A DNA stretch of 64,000 bases, taken from NCBI GenBank assembly GCA_938003875.1, contig CALKWO010000202.1, positions 1 to 64,000 of the forward strand, written 5' to 3'. Below, one piece after another: positions 1 through 8,312 of the stretch; position 1 is the first letter of the stretch, and every line of letters begins with the position of its first letter. This DNA is from an uncultured bacterium. Lineage in GTDB: Bacteria > Planctomycetota > Uabimicrobiia > Uabimicrobiales > JABWCH01. Under the pieces are notes generated by a model that was given only the letters and a program-made list of their open reading frames with translations, was not told where the DNA came from and did not search any database. Position numbers and translations under genes: made by a program.

Positions 1-98
1 CCCGTAAAATGGAAAATTCAAAATTCCCTTCCTAGAAGCAGCGGAATGTAGGTTTAATTCACAGTTTTAAAATTTTAGTTCGTTTGAGGAGATACGAA

Positions 99-1370
99 AT
101 GCAAACCAAAAGAATCGCAAAAACCTTTTTCCTACTTTTATTGCTTCTCCTAATTTTTTGCTGTGCTTTGAAAGTAAAGAATCCATCGTTTTGGTATACA
201 GTCTATGGTATTTCTTTTATTTTTCTTGCCACTTTTTATTTGATTTTTCGGCTTTATAAAAGAAGAAAGCCTAGGGCAGACAGGGATAAGTATCTCGAAA
301 GCCAATGGTACCAGCATGAGGCGCGTTTGCAAAAGATCGAATTATGGATTGCACGCTCTATGCCGGATAAAGGGAAAGAAGTCTTACCCGCTTCAGTCCC
401 ACAAGCAGAAAGCAGTGTTTTTACCAACGAAGATGAGGAAATACCACAGGGGGAAAAAAATATGAGACGCCCTGGAAATTATATCATCCCGCCAAGAGAG
501 ATGTTGCTCCGCTTTATTCAGGATGCCCAGGCTTCGCCTTACATAAGGTTAAAACCGCAAATACCCAAAGGACGATGGAATCTGGGATGTGCCAGCATCA
601 AAGGCAATGTCAGAGCAACCAACCAGGATTATTCATTGTGCTTTGAAATAGAAGATATACAGGTACTGCTCATTGCCGACGGATGCGGTGGTTTTCCTTA
701 TGGAGACGTGGCTTCATATCTGGCATGTCGAAATGCGGCAAAATCCATTATTCAGACCTATGGAAGCGGCATCCCTGAGTTGCAAGAAAATCCAGCCCTG
801 GTGGCAGCCATAGCCATGCGGGATGCTTATCAGAATATGGCGCAGGAAGCCAGGAAATTCAATCTCAGGGCTCCCCAGGATGGTTGCTGTACTACTTTGA
901 TTATCCTGATAGGAACGCCTGAGCAGTATGCCTGCGCTCATATCGGGGATGGTGGCGGGATAATCCTTTCTGAATCACAGTCAATCCCTTTTCTCCAGCC
1001 TCAGAAAGCAAGCAAGGAAGCATCGAACTTTCTGGCTGCGTGTCTAGGGCCAGTCATGGTGGGCGGACCGATCATCAAGACCATACCCAGAAAACCTGGA
1101 GAGATTGCAATGATCGGCACCGATGGAGTGTTCGATTTTGTCGAAGACGATTTCTTTCCGCGGGTTTTTCAAGGATGCCATAGCTACCAGGGCGATTTCC
1201 AGAGAGTATCTTACCAGGTACTCAAAGACCTTTCTATGATCCAGGAAGAGGGCGGCGGCTATTTCCATGATGACAACATGACCCTGGGGCTTATGGGAGA
1301 CAAGGAAAGAGGGAAGAATGCGGGCAGGCAAGAGGAAATTGTGAGTAAAGTCGAGGAGGAACGTCCATGA
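99..1370 (+). CDS. Membrane-anchored PP2C-type Ser/Thr phosphatase
   Basis: Predicted metal-dependent protein phosphatase (PPM/PP2C) that would reverse phosphorylation by the kinase encoded directly downstream. Two hydrophobic segments (about residues 8-25 and 33-51) place the enzyme in the membrane. After a charged linker the PP2C fold starts near residue 155 and shows the family's metal-binding motifs in order: ADGCGG (usual ADGMGG), HIGDGGG (usual GDSR position), GTDGVFDF and DDNMTL. The ATG at 99 is chosen because GAGGAG lies 7 bases upstream; a TTG at 84 is in frame but lacks such a site. The stop overlaps the kinase start as ATGA, so the pair is translationally coupled. PP2C assignment is firm; the substrate is inferred from context. 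Confidence 0.85.
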   Translation: MQTKRIAKTFFLLLLLLLIFCCALKVKNPSFWYTVYGISFIFLATFYLIFRLYKRRKPRADRDKYLESQWYQHEARLQKIELWIARSMPDKGKEVLPASVPQAESSVFTNEDEEIPQGEKNMRRPGNYIIPPREMLLRFIQDAQASPYIRLKPQIPKGRWNLGCASIKGNVRATNQDYSLCFEIEDIQVLLIADGCGGFPYGDVASYLACRNAAKSIIQTYGSGIPELQENPALVAAIAMRDAYQNMAQEARKFNLRAPQDGCCTTLIILIGTPEQYACAHIGDGGGIILSESQSIPFLQPQKASKEASNFLAACLGPVMVGGPIIKTIPRKPGEIAMIGTDGVFDFVEDDFFPRVFQGCHSYQGDFQRVSYQVLKDLSMIQEEGGGYFHDDNMTLGLMGDKERGKNAGRQEEIVSKVEEERP

Positions 1371-2839
1371 AAATTGCCCCCGGCCAAATTCTACGCAGTG
1401 TAACAGGAAAGACATTGAAAATTCTGGATTTCATCGAAGAAGGCGGGCAGGGACGGGTATTTAAGGCCAAAGTCCAGGAAACCAATCAGGATATGGTCGT
1501 CAAAGTATTCTTGCCATCCTTCAATCGAACTTCGATTATCAAGCGCACTCAGCTTTTGATTTCTCTGAATTTACCTGCGAAGTGTGCCACTTTGAAAACG
1601 CCCATAGATATGATCCTGGAAGATTTCCAGGTGGCGCATTGCTCTCCTTTTGTCCGGGGAAAATTGCTGGATGATTATCTGACCAACCCTGCGCCCGATT
1701 TTCTTAGCAATCTTATTCTCGCCGTTGCTCTGTGCCATTCAGTTGCCGTACTCCATGAACAAAACATTGTACACGGCGATCTCCAGGCCAGAAACGTCAT
1801 GGTAGGCAGAGAAAAAGGCATTTTTGCCATTTTTATGATTGATTTCGACAACTTCACGGCGACTGGCCTTCCCTTACCGGATTGTCTTGGCCATCAGCTC
1901 TACATGGCACCTGAATTGTGGGACGCTCTGCAAAAGAAGAAAAACAAAAACCCGGATATGTATACAGACCGCTATTCTCTGGCGGTTTTGCTCCATGAGA
2001 TTCTGCTCTTGAAGCATCCTTTGAGTGGAGCAGATTACAACGAAAAAGCATTCCGTGAGGCCGTATACACAGGGAAATGGCTGCACGATCCGGTTTATTC
2101 CCTTTTCTCTTTTGAAGAATTGGGGGGGTATCCTCCCCAAATCCTGAATGCCGAAGTCGCACAGTTATTTCGCAAGGCTTTCAGCCTCAATCCAATGGAA
2201 AGACCCACAGCCAAAAACTGGGAAGTTACACTTTGCAAGATGTTGAATCAGGTTTATCTGTGCCCTGCATGTTCCTGTCCGTGCATGATTGATGCGTCCA
2301 AAACAAGATGCCCGTTATGCCAGGCATCATATCCTTTGCTCCAAATGGTGTTGCCAGGAAGCAAAACGATCGCTCTGGATCAATCGCGTCTGATCGGCAG
2401 AAAAGACTTTGCCAGAGAGGCCATGAGTGTAAGTGAAAAACATGCGATCATCAAAAGAAACGGCCCGGAAACCATTATGATTCCTATGGGAAGATATGGA
2501 ACATATCGGAAAGATACCTCTGGCTCCTGGCGAAAACTGCAAGACAACACTCCTGTGGTTTTGCAGGACGGAGATTGCCTGAAGATGGCAAACCAGGAAG
2601 TCAAAATCGTTAGAACTTCGGCAAAGAAAAACAGGTCGCCCTCTTTGAAATCCATTAAGATTGTGGAGGAAGAAGCAAAAGACGAATGGTTTCCCCTGTT
2701 GACTATGGTTGAGGGAAAAGAAGTCAAGAAAGACAAATCTTTTGTCAAGGGAAAAACCCTATCTCCTCCCCCAGAAAAGAAAGAAGAACCCAAAAAGTCT
2801 GTCTTAGCGAAGATATGGGGTGATTTATTTAGCGACTAG
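1367..2839 (+). CDS. Atypical Ser/Thr protein kinase with zinc ribbon and FHA-like region
   Basis: Protein kinase of 490 residues. The N-terminal two thirds carry a glycine loop (EEGGQGRVF), an invariant Lys (VVKVF), the catalytic loop as HGDLQARN instead of HRDLKPxN, and the magnesium loop as DFDNF instead of DFG. A four-cysteine zinc ribbon follows (CPAC...CPLC, about residues 299-320). Next comes a segment resembling a forkhead-associated phosphopeptide-binding domain (LIGR then SVSEKHAII). The C-terminal tail is Lys/Glu-rich and unstructured. No membrane segment is seen, so the membrane phosphatase upstream may recruit it. The changed HRD and DFG motifs mean activity is likely but not certain. 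Overlap with the upstream gene by 4 bases indicates one operon. Confidence 0.8.
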   Translation: MKIAPGQILRSVTGKTLKILDFIEEGGQGRVFKAKVQETNQDMVVKVFLPSFNRTSIIKRTQLLISLNLPAKCATLKTPIDMILEDFQVAHCSPFVRGKLLDDYLTNPAPDFLSNLILAVALCHSVAVLHEQNIVHGDLQARNVMVGREKGIFAIFMIDFDNFTATGLPLPDCLGHQLYMAPELWDALQKKKNKNPDMYTDRYSLAVLLHEILLLKHPLSGADYNEKAFREAVYTGKWLHDPVYSLFSFEELGGYPPQILNAEVAQLFRKAFSLNPMERPTAKNWEVTLCKMLNQVYLCPACSCPCMIDASKTRCPLCQASYPLLQMVLPGSKTIALDQSRLIGRKDFAREAMSVSEKHAIIKRNGPETIMIPMGRYGTYRKDTSGSWRKLQDNTPVVLQDGDCLKMANQEVKIVRTSAKKNRSPSLKSIKIVEEEAKDEWFPLLTMVEGKEVKKDKSFVKGKTLSPPPEKKEEPKKSVLAKIWGDLFSD

Positions 2840-2854
2840 ACACGGAGGTGAAAT

Positions 2855-3169
2855 ATGGACAATTTTATCAAGGTGCTGTCTTCCCTTCTTTCTTTGGTCT
2901 GGAAGATAGCCTCCAAATTGAGTGCGGTTTTTATCAAGGTCGTTGCTGCTGTTAGCGAAATTCTGGTAGGAATCAATAAGGAAATGAAGCAAAAACGATC
3001 CGAAGAACAAAAAGAAAAAGAGAAAATGATCAAGGAAGCAGCGGAAATCGTCCGGTTGAACGAACAAAACAGCACCCTGGAAGCGAAAAAAAAGCTGGAA
3101 ATCCTTCTCAGCAAAAACGATCCGAAAAAAGTAAAAGAAATTTTAAAGAACATATCGTTATTCCATTAG
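2855..3169 (+). CDS. Small amphipathic/coiled-coil protein, unknown function
   Basis: A 104-residue protein I do not recognise. Residues 1-45 form a hydrophobic or amphipathic stretch; the rest is Lys/Glu-rich and predicted helical or coiled-coil. A strong ribosome-binding site (GGAGGTG) precedes the ATG, supporting expression. It follows the kinase by 15 bases and is part of the same run of plus-strand genes. The pattern (short membrane-associating N-terminus, charged helical tail) recurs in the next gene, suggesting the two small proteins form an assembly. Confidence 0.55.
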   Translation: MDNFIKVLSSLLSLVWKIASKLSAVFIKVVAAVSEILVGINKEMKQKRSEEQKEKEKMIKEAAEIVRLNEQNSTLEAKKKLEILLSKNDPKKVKEILKNISLFH

Positions 3170-3181
3170 AAAGGAACCAAG

Positions 3182-3445
3182 ATGGAAGGCTTTATTGTGT
3201 TTTTGCTTGTTGTCTTTGGATTATTCGGTCTCCTGTCTTCTACGGAAGAAAGCGAAGCAGCGAAAAAAATTGTTTACGACGAGGTTTATGATGCTTTCCG
3301 CAAAATCAAGGCAGGAAATTGGGAAGGAAGAAACAAACTCAAAGATCTATCAGTCAAGTACGGAAAGGAAAAAGTCCTAAAGGTTTTTAAAGAAATCCAG
3401 AAATGGGAGGATGAACATGAAAAAGACGAGAAGAAAGAAAAATAG
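3182..3445 (+). CDS. Small single-pass membrane protein, unknown function
   Basis: An 87-residue protein with one N-terminal transmembrane helix (about residues 3-20) followed by a charged helical domain ending in Lys/Glu repeats. An AAAGGA sequence lies upstream of the ATG. The stop codon directly abuts the ATG of the next gene (TAG-ATG), a sign of translational coupling. No family is recognised. Its position between a kinase/phosphatase pair and a coiled-coil protein suggests a structural or adaptor role, which is inference only. Confidence 0.55.
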   Translation: MEGFIVFLLVVFGLFGLLSSTEESEAAKKIVYDEVYDAFRKIKAGNWEGRNKLKDLSVKYGKEKVLKVFKEIQKWEDEHEKDEKKEK

Positions 3446-4390
3446 ATGGAAGAAAAATATCTTAAAGAAATGGCAGACAAGCCGATCAACAGGCAAATCG
3501 AAATTTTGGAAAAAGCACTGGAAGCCTCCGAGGATTTCGATGAAATCCTTCGATTGAACCGCTTGCTCAAGGAGAAAAAGAAGCTGAAAGAAAAGATGAT
3601 TACCGAGCGGGTCAAGGCGCATTCGGCAAAACCTCCTCGTGATGAAGTGACTCCGCTCCTCAACCAACTGGATGTTCTGGTATGGGAAGGAAACATCAAA
3701 GAAGCCAGGAAAATTCTCAATATTCTCGTACACAAGCACCTCAAAGAAGACGAAATGAAACGATTCAAGGAGATACTTGCCGAGTTGAAAAAGAAAGAAG
3801 CAGTACCGCTGATAAGCTCCGAGCCTCCTAAATCGGAAATTGCGGTTTTATTGATTAAACTGTCCATTCTGGTTTCTGACCCTTCTTCTCTAAAAGAAGC
3901 CAGAACCCTGGCTAACAAAATCCGGGACAGTTGTGTTTTGACCGAGGAAGAAGCAAAAAAATTGGCGAATTATTTCGGTGAATTACATACCAAAGAGAAC
4001 GTAGAAGAAAAAAGAGAAAAAGAAAAACTGGAAATGGTAAAAAGAATAGAGGAATTGGAGCGATACAAGAAGAATGTCTGCGAAAAATACAGGCTCCTTC
4101 GGGAAGAGCATGAGAAAGTAAAAAAAGACTCTGCCGAACGATCTGCCTTTTATAGAAAAGACGAAGACCAGAGGCAACTGATCGCTCTGGTGCTGGCACA
4201 TACCTATCTGAAAAATGCAGCAGGATTGCTCGATCCCAAAGCTGTCCAGAGGGTAGTGGAGGACTATGTCGCTTCAGAGCCGCTTGCCAACCCTGGCCAT
4301 TTGACGACAGTACGCAATGCGATTTTAACGAGACTGGACGAATTCATAAAAGATTACGAAACCTATAGCGATGACGATGTAACTCTATAA
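3446..4390 (+). CDS. Coiled-coil/helical protein, unknown function
   Basis: A 314-residue, highly charged, almost wholly helical protein with no membrane segment. Residues 20-140 contain repeated helical units of TPR-like spacing. Residues 185-235 are a strong coiled coil rich in Lys and Glu. A compact C-terminal helical domain follows (about 240-314). It starts immediately after the preceding stop codon, so it is surely in the same operon. No catalytic motif is visible. A scaffold for the neighbouring kinase or ATPase is possible but unproven. Confidence 0.6.
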   Translation: MEEKYLKEMADKPINRQIEILEKALEASEDFDEILRLNRLLKEKKKLKEKMITERVKAHSAKPPRDEVTPLLNQLDVLVWEGNIKEARKILNILVHKHLKEDEMKRFKEILAELKKKEAVPLISSEPPKSEIAVLLIKLSILVSDPSSLKEARTLANKIRDSCVLTEEEAKKLANYFGELHTKENVEEKREKEKLEMVKRIEELERYKKNVCEKYRLLREEHEKVKKDSAERSAFYRKDEDQRQLIALVLAHTYLKNAAGLLDPKAVQRVVEDYVASEPLANPGHLTTVRNAILTRLDEFIKDYETYSDDDVTL

Positions 4391-4476
4391 ACAACAATGC
4401 GTTTGTCAAGGGCAAATCCTTCCCTTTTGTCTGAAAGTGTGGTAAACCATAGATAGAATCCCTTAACTTTCTCTTT

Positions 4477-4899
4477 ATGACCCTTTCCTCAGCACCCAAA
4501 TCATCGGCAGAGGAAACCATTGGCTTCCCCAAAAGTACAATCGAGGAAGAGCAGAACAGCACGCAAACGCAGTATTTCAAGAATCTCGCATTTCTATCGT
4601 ACAAGGCAGGCGACCAGAAGATGGGGCAGTTCTATCTGGGGCGGGCCATAGAGTATGCCAGCCAGGAAAAAGAGGCACTTTCGATCCCAGAAATCAATGC
4701 GATTATGGATGGCGAAGTATTCGCCCCTGCTCCCAGAGAAGAATCTTCGGATCGACTTTCTCCAGAGAAAGGCAATCTCAAAAAGATAGATGTACTTTAC
4801 GAAGAATTCAAAAAGATCGTGCAAGAGAGCATCCAGGAAATTCATAAGAAATTGAGCCAGTTCCAGGAACTTTCTCCTGCCCTGGAGAAAGCAGCATAG
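4477..4899 (+). CDS. Hypothetical helical protein
   Basis: A 140-residue protein of unknown function. The N-terminal third is polar and probably disordered. Residues 30-65 form helices with a TPR-like look (YFKNLAFLSYKAGDQ then GQFYLGRAIEYA). The C-terminus is a long amphipathic helix. No clear ribosome-binding site precedes the ATG, so the start is uncertain; an 86-base gap separates it from the upstream gene. It is placed in the same plus-strand series as the coiled-coil proteins on either side. Confidence 0.45.
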   Translation: MTLSSAPKSSAEETIGFPKSTIEEEQNSTQTQYFKNLAFLSYKAGDQKMGQFYLGRAIEYASQEKEALSIPEINAIMDGEVFAPAPREESSDRLSPEKGNLKKIDVLYEEFKKIVQESIQEIHKKLSQFQELSPALEKAA

Positions 4900-4906
4900 T
4901 TTTTAA

Positions 4907-4974
4907 ATCACGAATTTTACGAATAACCGAATGACACGAATGGACTTGATAAAAATTTCATTCGTGTTGTTCGA
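4907..4974. repeat. Intergenic inverted repeat, CACGAAT type
   Basis: ACACGAATG at 4934-4942 is mirrored perfectly by CATTCGTGT at 4959-4967, preceded by ATCACGAAT at 4907-4915. A close relative sits at 8195-8275. Both lie between genes of the same module. Likely a dispersed small palindromic element; it could also act as a transcription terminator or mRNA hairpin. Confidence 0.65.
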
Positions 4975-4998
4975 ACTTAGAAAGAGATTGGAGATAGA

Positions 4999-5601
4999 AT
5001 GACTACACAAAATCCAAAGGCATTAGAAAAAGGAAAACCACAGAGTACAGAAGGCTTAGAAATTTTAAAAAACGCAGAACCTTCAGGAGCTATAGAAGAG
5101 TCAGAAGAAACAGAAGAAATCAAGCTTTCTATGCCTCTTCCCTTCGTGCCTTCCCCGACAGGACATCCTGCATTCCTTCCGTCGCTGAAATCCCCGGAAA
5201 AAGAAAAGGATGTCCGTCAGCTCTGGCAACAAGTGGAGGATCTAGCTCATAGCTTTTCCCCTCTATCCGAAGCTGAAAGCATGCCATCCTGGGCTTTGCC
5301 TCTCGATCATCCTGAGCAGATGCATCAAGAAAAACAGATTGTCATGGAACATGCGCAACAGGCAAAACAAAGGCAAATGGAGAAAGAGCAAGAAAGCATG
5401 GTGCTTGGCTTTCAGAACGAATGGAATCGTCTGGAAGAAAAAGAAGCCATGTATCTTCGCCACCTCGATGCCTTACCCCTGCCGTCTTCTTTTGCATCTG
5501 AGAAGGCCAGTTTGGATGAAAAGGCAAAAAGCGTGGAAAGAAATTATATGGAAATCCGTCAGCATGTACAAAAAATAGAAAAGGCCATGAAAAAACAGTA
5601 G
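4999..5601 (+). CDS. Hypothetical charged coiled-coil protein
   Basis: A 200-residue soluble protein with a disordered, Pro/Glu-rich N-terminal half and a C-terminal coiled coil (about residues 115-200) dense in Glu, Gln and Lys. A GGAG site lies shortly before the ATG. It ends 17 bases before the VirD4-like ATPase start. Being the immediate upstream neighbour of a DNA-translocase-type ATPase, it may be an adaptor for it; no family is recognised. Confidence 0.55.
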   Translation: MTTQNPKALEKGKPQSTEGLEILKNAEPSGAIEESEETEEIKLSMPLPFVPSPTGHPAFLPSLKSPEKEKDVRQLWQQVEDLAHSFSPLSEAESMPSWALPLDHPEQMHQEKQIVMEHAQQAKQRQMEKEQESMVLGFQNEWNRLEEKEAMYLRHLDALPLPSSFASEKASLDEKAKSVERNYMEIRQHVQKIEKAMKKQ

Positions 5602-5618
5602 AAAGGAGCTTATTGATC

Positions 5619-8180
5619 ATGCAACCCAAGGAATTTTTTGCGATGTTTGGAGCTAAAAATATTCCAGAATACCTGACTTTAGGGACTTCCCCTGAAATGG
5701 CGACAGTCCGTATTCCGATCAAGAAAGCCAATAAACACATCATTTTGCGAGGACAGACCAGCAGCGGCAAGTCCAGGACGCTGGCATTGCTCGTCATGCA
5801 GCTTATGGCTGCCGGAAAGCGGGTCATTTTCATTGATCCTCTAGGCGAAGTCTATTCTCTGGTTTTGAACTGGATGGCGTATCTTACTCGCCAGTCCTAT
5901 CTGAAAGGAAAGAAAGACTTCGACTGGATGAATGGCACCATTCTTCCCAACATCGTCTTTTGCGATCTTTCCGATAAAAAACACCTGTTTCGGCATAATA
6001 TGGGTATGCCTTTCGAGGGCGAAGATTTTTCGGATGTAGTAGCCCGCCAGATCAAATTTTTCAATGCCTTTCTTGGTACGGAGTCGGGCAACGGCATGGA
6101 TTTACAACTCCAGCGAAGAGACAACTATTTCAACCTTATCCGAATCTTCGTGGCCTCCGAGACTCCCCTCGATGAAGGGCTGAATTTCATTTACGACCGT
6201 GGATTCAGAGAAAAGCTTTATCGCCAGGCAGTGCAGAGAAAACCAATGAAGGAAATCCGGGAAGCCGTGGCGCATTTCCAATACCTCGAAGAAGAATTCA
6301 AATCCCGCATGGCCGAAAAGCTCAACAGCCTGGAAACCGCCTTGTCTCCCTTTTTTGAAAATACGGGAGTGCGTAATTTTTTACTTGCTCCCAATCGCAA
6401 TATAGATTTCCAGAAGATTTTCCGGGAACAATCCTGCATCATCAAAACCGATTCGTCCGATCTGGCTACGAAACGGCTACTTCTGACGTACCTTTACAGC
6501 CTTTTCCTCGACCTGGCTGATAAAAAATCCTCTAAAGTGCAGGACGTATACTTAGGCTCCGATGAATCGGCACTGGTCTTCGGGCCGATGCTCGCCGATT
6601 ATATCACCAGGATCAGGAACAAAAAGGTCTATATCATTTCCTCGCATCAATCTCTTGGGCAAATGCTTACCGAGGAAGGTATCCGCATTGCAGAGACCAT
6701 AGAATCCCAATCGGCCATCCGTATGTATTTCCGCCATGATTATAAGGAAGCGGTCGGCGTGGTGAATGAAATCTTTAATCCCCAGGGAAAACAGCCCAAG
6801 CTGATCGAGATGACCACGACCATTTCCCGCAACGCTTCGGAGTCCGCAGGTAAGAGCATATCCGAGGCTTTCAGCCAGGAAAGAAGCGCAGGGATAAGCC
6901 ACAATTTCCAGGATGGCATTACCAATACCGAAACGAGGAGCTATTCCATTAGCGATACCCATTCCATCAGCGAAGGAATCAGCAAAAGCTGGTCCGAGTC
7001 GCTTGGCTTCAACCAGGTCGAAACCTGGAGCGTCCAGGATGCCTTTACCTATAGTGAATCAGCAGGAAAGACCCTGAGCCAGATCAGTGGTAGCGGAGTG
7101 AGCTTTACTATGGGCGAAAACCGGTCCTTGATGCGGATCGAGACAGAAAGCGGCGTTGTTAGCATAGGAGAATCCCAGGGCAGGACAGAAACCCAATCGG
7201 ATTCTTACGGAGAAAGCAAGGGCGAAGGTAGCAGCGACAGCTATACGGTAAGCGATGGAGAAGGCTATACCACCAACTACAGCATCAATAATGGAGGGCA
7301 AAGCATTAGCATTGTGCAAGGCGCACCCATTGCCATCGGCTCCGCTCCTGACCCAAGAGTGAGTACAGGTATCCAGGATTTCACCAATACGGCCAAAAGC
7401 AATGCCCATATCTACAACCAGTCGAAACAAACCATGCGAGGCATGGCCGAAAGCCTGTCGAAAATGTCGAACAAAGGCTCTGCTCATGGGAAAGGCATAG
7501 GGGTTTCCAACACCTTGAGCGAGCAGGAAGCCATAGGTTTGACCAGGCAGTTCAGCGAGGCTGTGGCTCTTTCCAAACAATATGCCAGAGCCATCCAGAA
7601 GTCGCTTGGACATTCCCAGGCTTATGGAAAATCTACAACCTCGACCCAGACCATCGGAAATTCAAGCAACATTCAAATATCCAGAGCATTGCAGCAAGGG
7701 GAAGCCCTTGCCAGAACGACCGCACAAAACTACGGAGTTAGTGCCTCCCAAAGTACAGGCGATGGTGTTTCCTCTGCCAAGCAGCAATCTCTGACTACCA
7801 GCACCGGCACATCCGTCTCCATTTCCTGGCGTTTGCTCTACTATTCCATTATCGAAGAAAAAGAACTCCTGGCCCAGGAAGTGCGCTCCCTTCCTCAACG
7901 CTATTTTCACCTGAACTTCGAAAACCAGACGATCCAGGTACGCACCGCCGACTGCCTGGAACTGCCCACAGCCTTTGGTGATTACAACTTCCTCAAAATC
8001 CTCTGGGAATACTATCGCCGTTTGCCGGAAGAGAAAGACAGACGACTGAAGCTCGAAATCAAGGCGCTGCCAGCAGAGGAGTTCAAAGAAGTGAAAATCT
8101 ATCCCACTCTTTCCGATGACAAGGCAATAGAAGATTTTTCCCATTTCTTCGATGCAGGGGAAGACGAGGCGAAATTCTGA
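5619..8180 (+). CDS. VirD4/TraG-like P-loop ATPase with giant Ser-rich insertion
   Basis: A P-loop ATPase of the VirD4/TraG/FtsK-HerA superfamily, which pump DNA or load it into secretion channels. The Walker A motif GQTSSGKS is at about residues 45-52 and a Walker B-like strand (RVIFIDPLGE) follows. A second conserved region (VYLGSDESALVF, then IISSHQSLGQM) matches the C-terminal part of the motor domain. Residues about 400-715 are an insertion rich in Ser, Gly, Thr and Gln with a regular alternating S-x-S pattern, unlike the core. The last 140 residues return to ordinary composition. The start is ATG 5619 (AAGGAG at 5603-5608); an in-frame TTG at 5613 is an alternative. The downstream replication-relaxation-like protein suggests a mobilisation or DNA-transfer role. 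Confidence 0.75.
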   Translation: MQPKEFFAMFGAKNIPEYLTLGTSPEMATVRIPIKKANKHIILRGQTSSGKSRTLALLVMQLMAAGKRVIFIDPLGEVYSLVLNWMAYLTRQSYLKGKKDFDWMNGTILPNIVFCDLSDKKHLFRHNMGMPFEGEDFSDVVARQIKFFNAFLGTESGNGMDLQLQRRDNYFNLIRIFVASETPLDEGLNFIYDRGFREKLYRQAVQRKPMKEIREAVAHFQYLEEEFKSRMAEKLNSLETALSPFFENTGVRNFLLAPNRNIDFQKIFREQSCIIKTDSSDLATKRLLLTYLYSLFLDLADKKSSKVQDVYLGSDESALVFGPMLADYITRIRNKKVYIISSHQSLGQMLTEEGIRIAETIESQSAIRMYFRHDYKEAVGVVNEIFNPQGKQPKLIEMTTTISRNASESAGKSISEAFSQERSAGISHNFQDGITNTETRSYSISDTHSISEGISKSWSESLGFNQVETWSVQDAFTYSESAGKTLSQISGSGVSFTMGENRSLMRIETESGVVSIGESQGRTETQSDSYGESKGEGSSDSYTVSDGEGYTTNYSINNGGQSISIVQGAPIAIGSAPDPRVSTGIQDFTNTAKSNAHIYNQSKQTMRGMAESLSKMSNKGSAHGKGIGVSNTLSEQEAIGLTRQFSEAVALSKQYARAIQKSLGHSQAYGKSTTSTQTIGNSSNIQISRALQQGEALARTTAQNYGVSASQSTGDGVSSAKQQSLTTSTGTSVSISWRLLYYSIIEEKELLAQEVRSLPQRYFHLNFENQTIQVRTADCLELPTAFGDYNFLKILWEYYRRLPEEKDRRLKLEIKALPAEEFKEVKIYPTLSDDKAIEDFSHFFDAGEDEAKF

Positions 8181-8194
8181 GCAGAACAAATTGG

Positions 8195-8275
8195 ATCACG
8201 AATTTAGCGAATGACCGAATGACACGAATAGTAATTTTTTATTTGTGAAATTCGTCCATTCGTCTTATTCGTGAT
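8195..8275. repeat. Intergenic inverted repeat, CACGAAT type
   Basis: ATCACGAAT (8195-8203) and ATTCGTGAT (8267-8275) are perfect inverted arms; inner words GACACGAAT and ATTCGTC add partial pairing. It matches the element at 4907-4974 in sequence and in its intergenic position. Confidence 0.7.
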
Positions 8276-8312
8276 TTTTATCATCACAAGTTTAGTTTTG
8301 AAGGAGAATGAA

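Noticed and set aside
1..60. CCCGTAA at the window start resembles the tRNA-Gln end sequence near 21658, a possible left attachment site
   Set aside because: Only about 7 bases match and the context differs; too short to count as a duplication.
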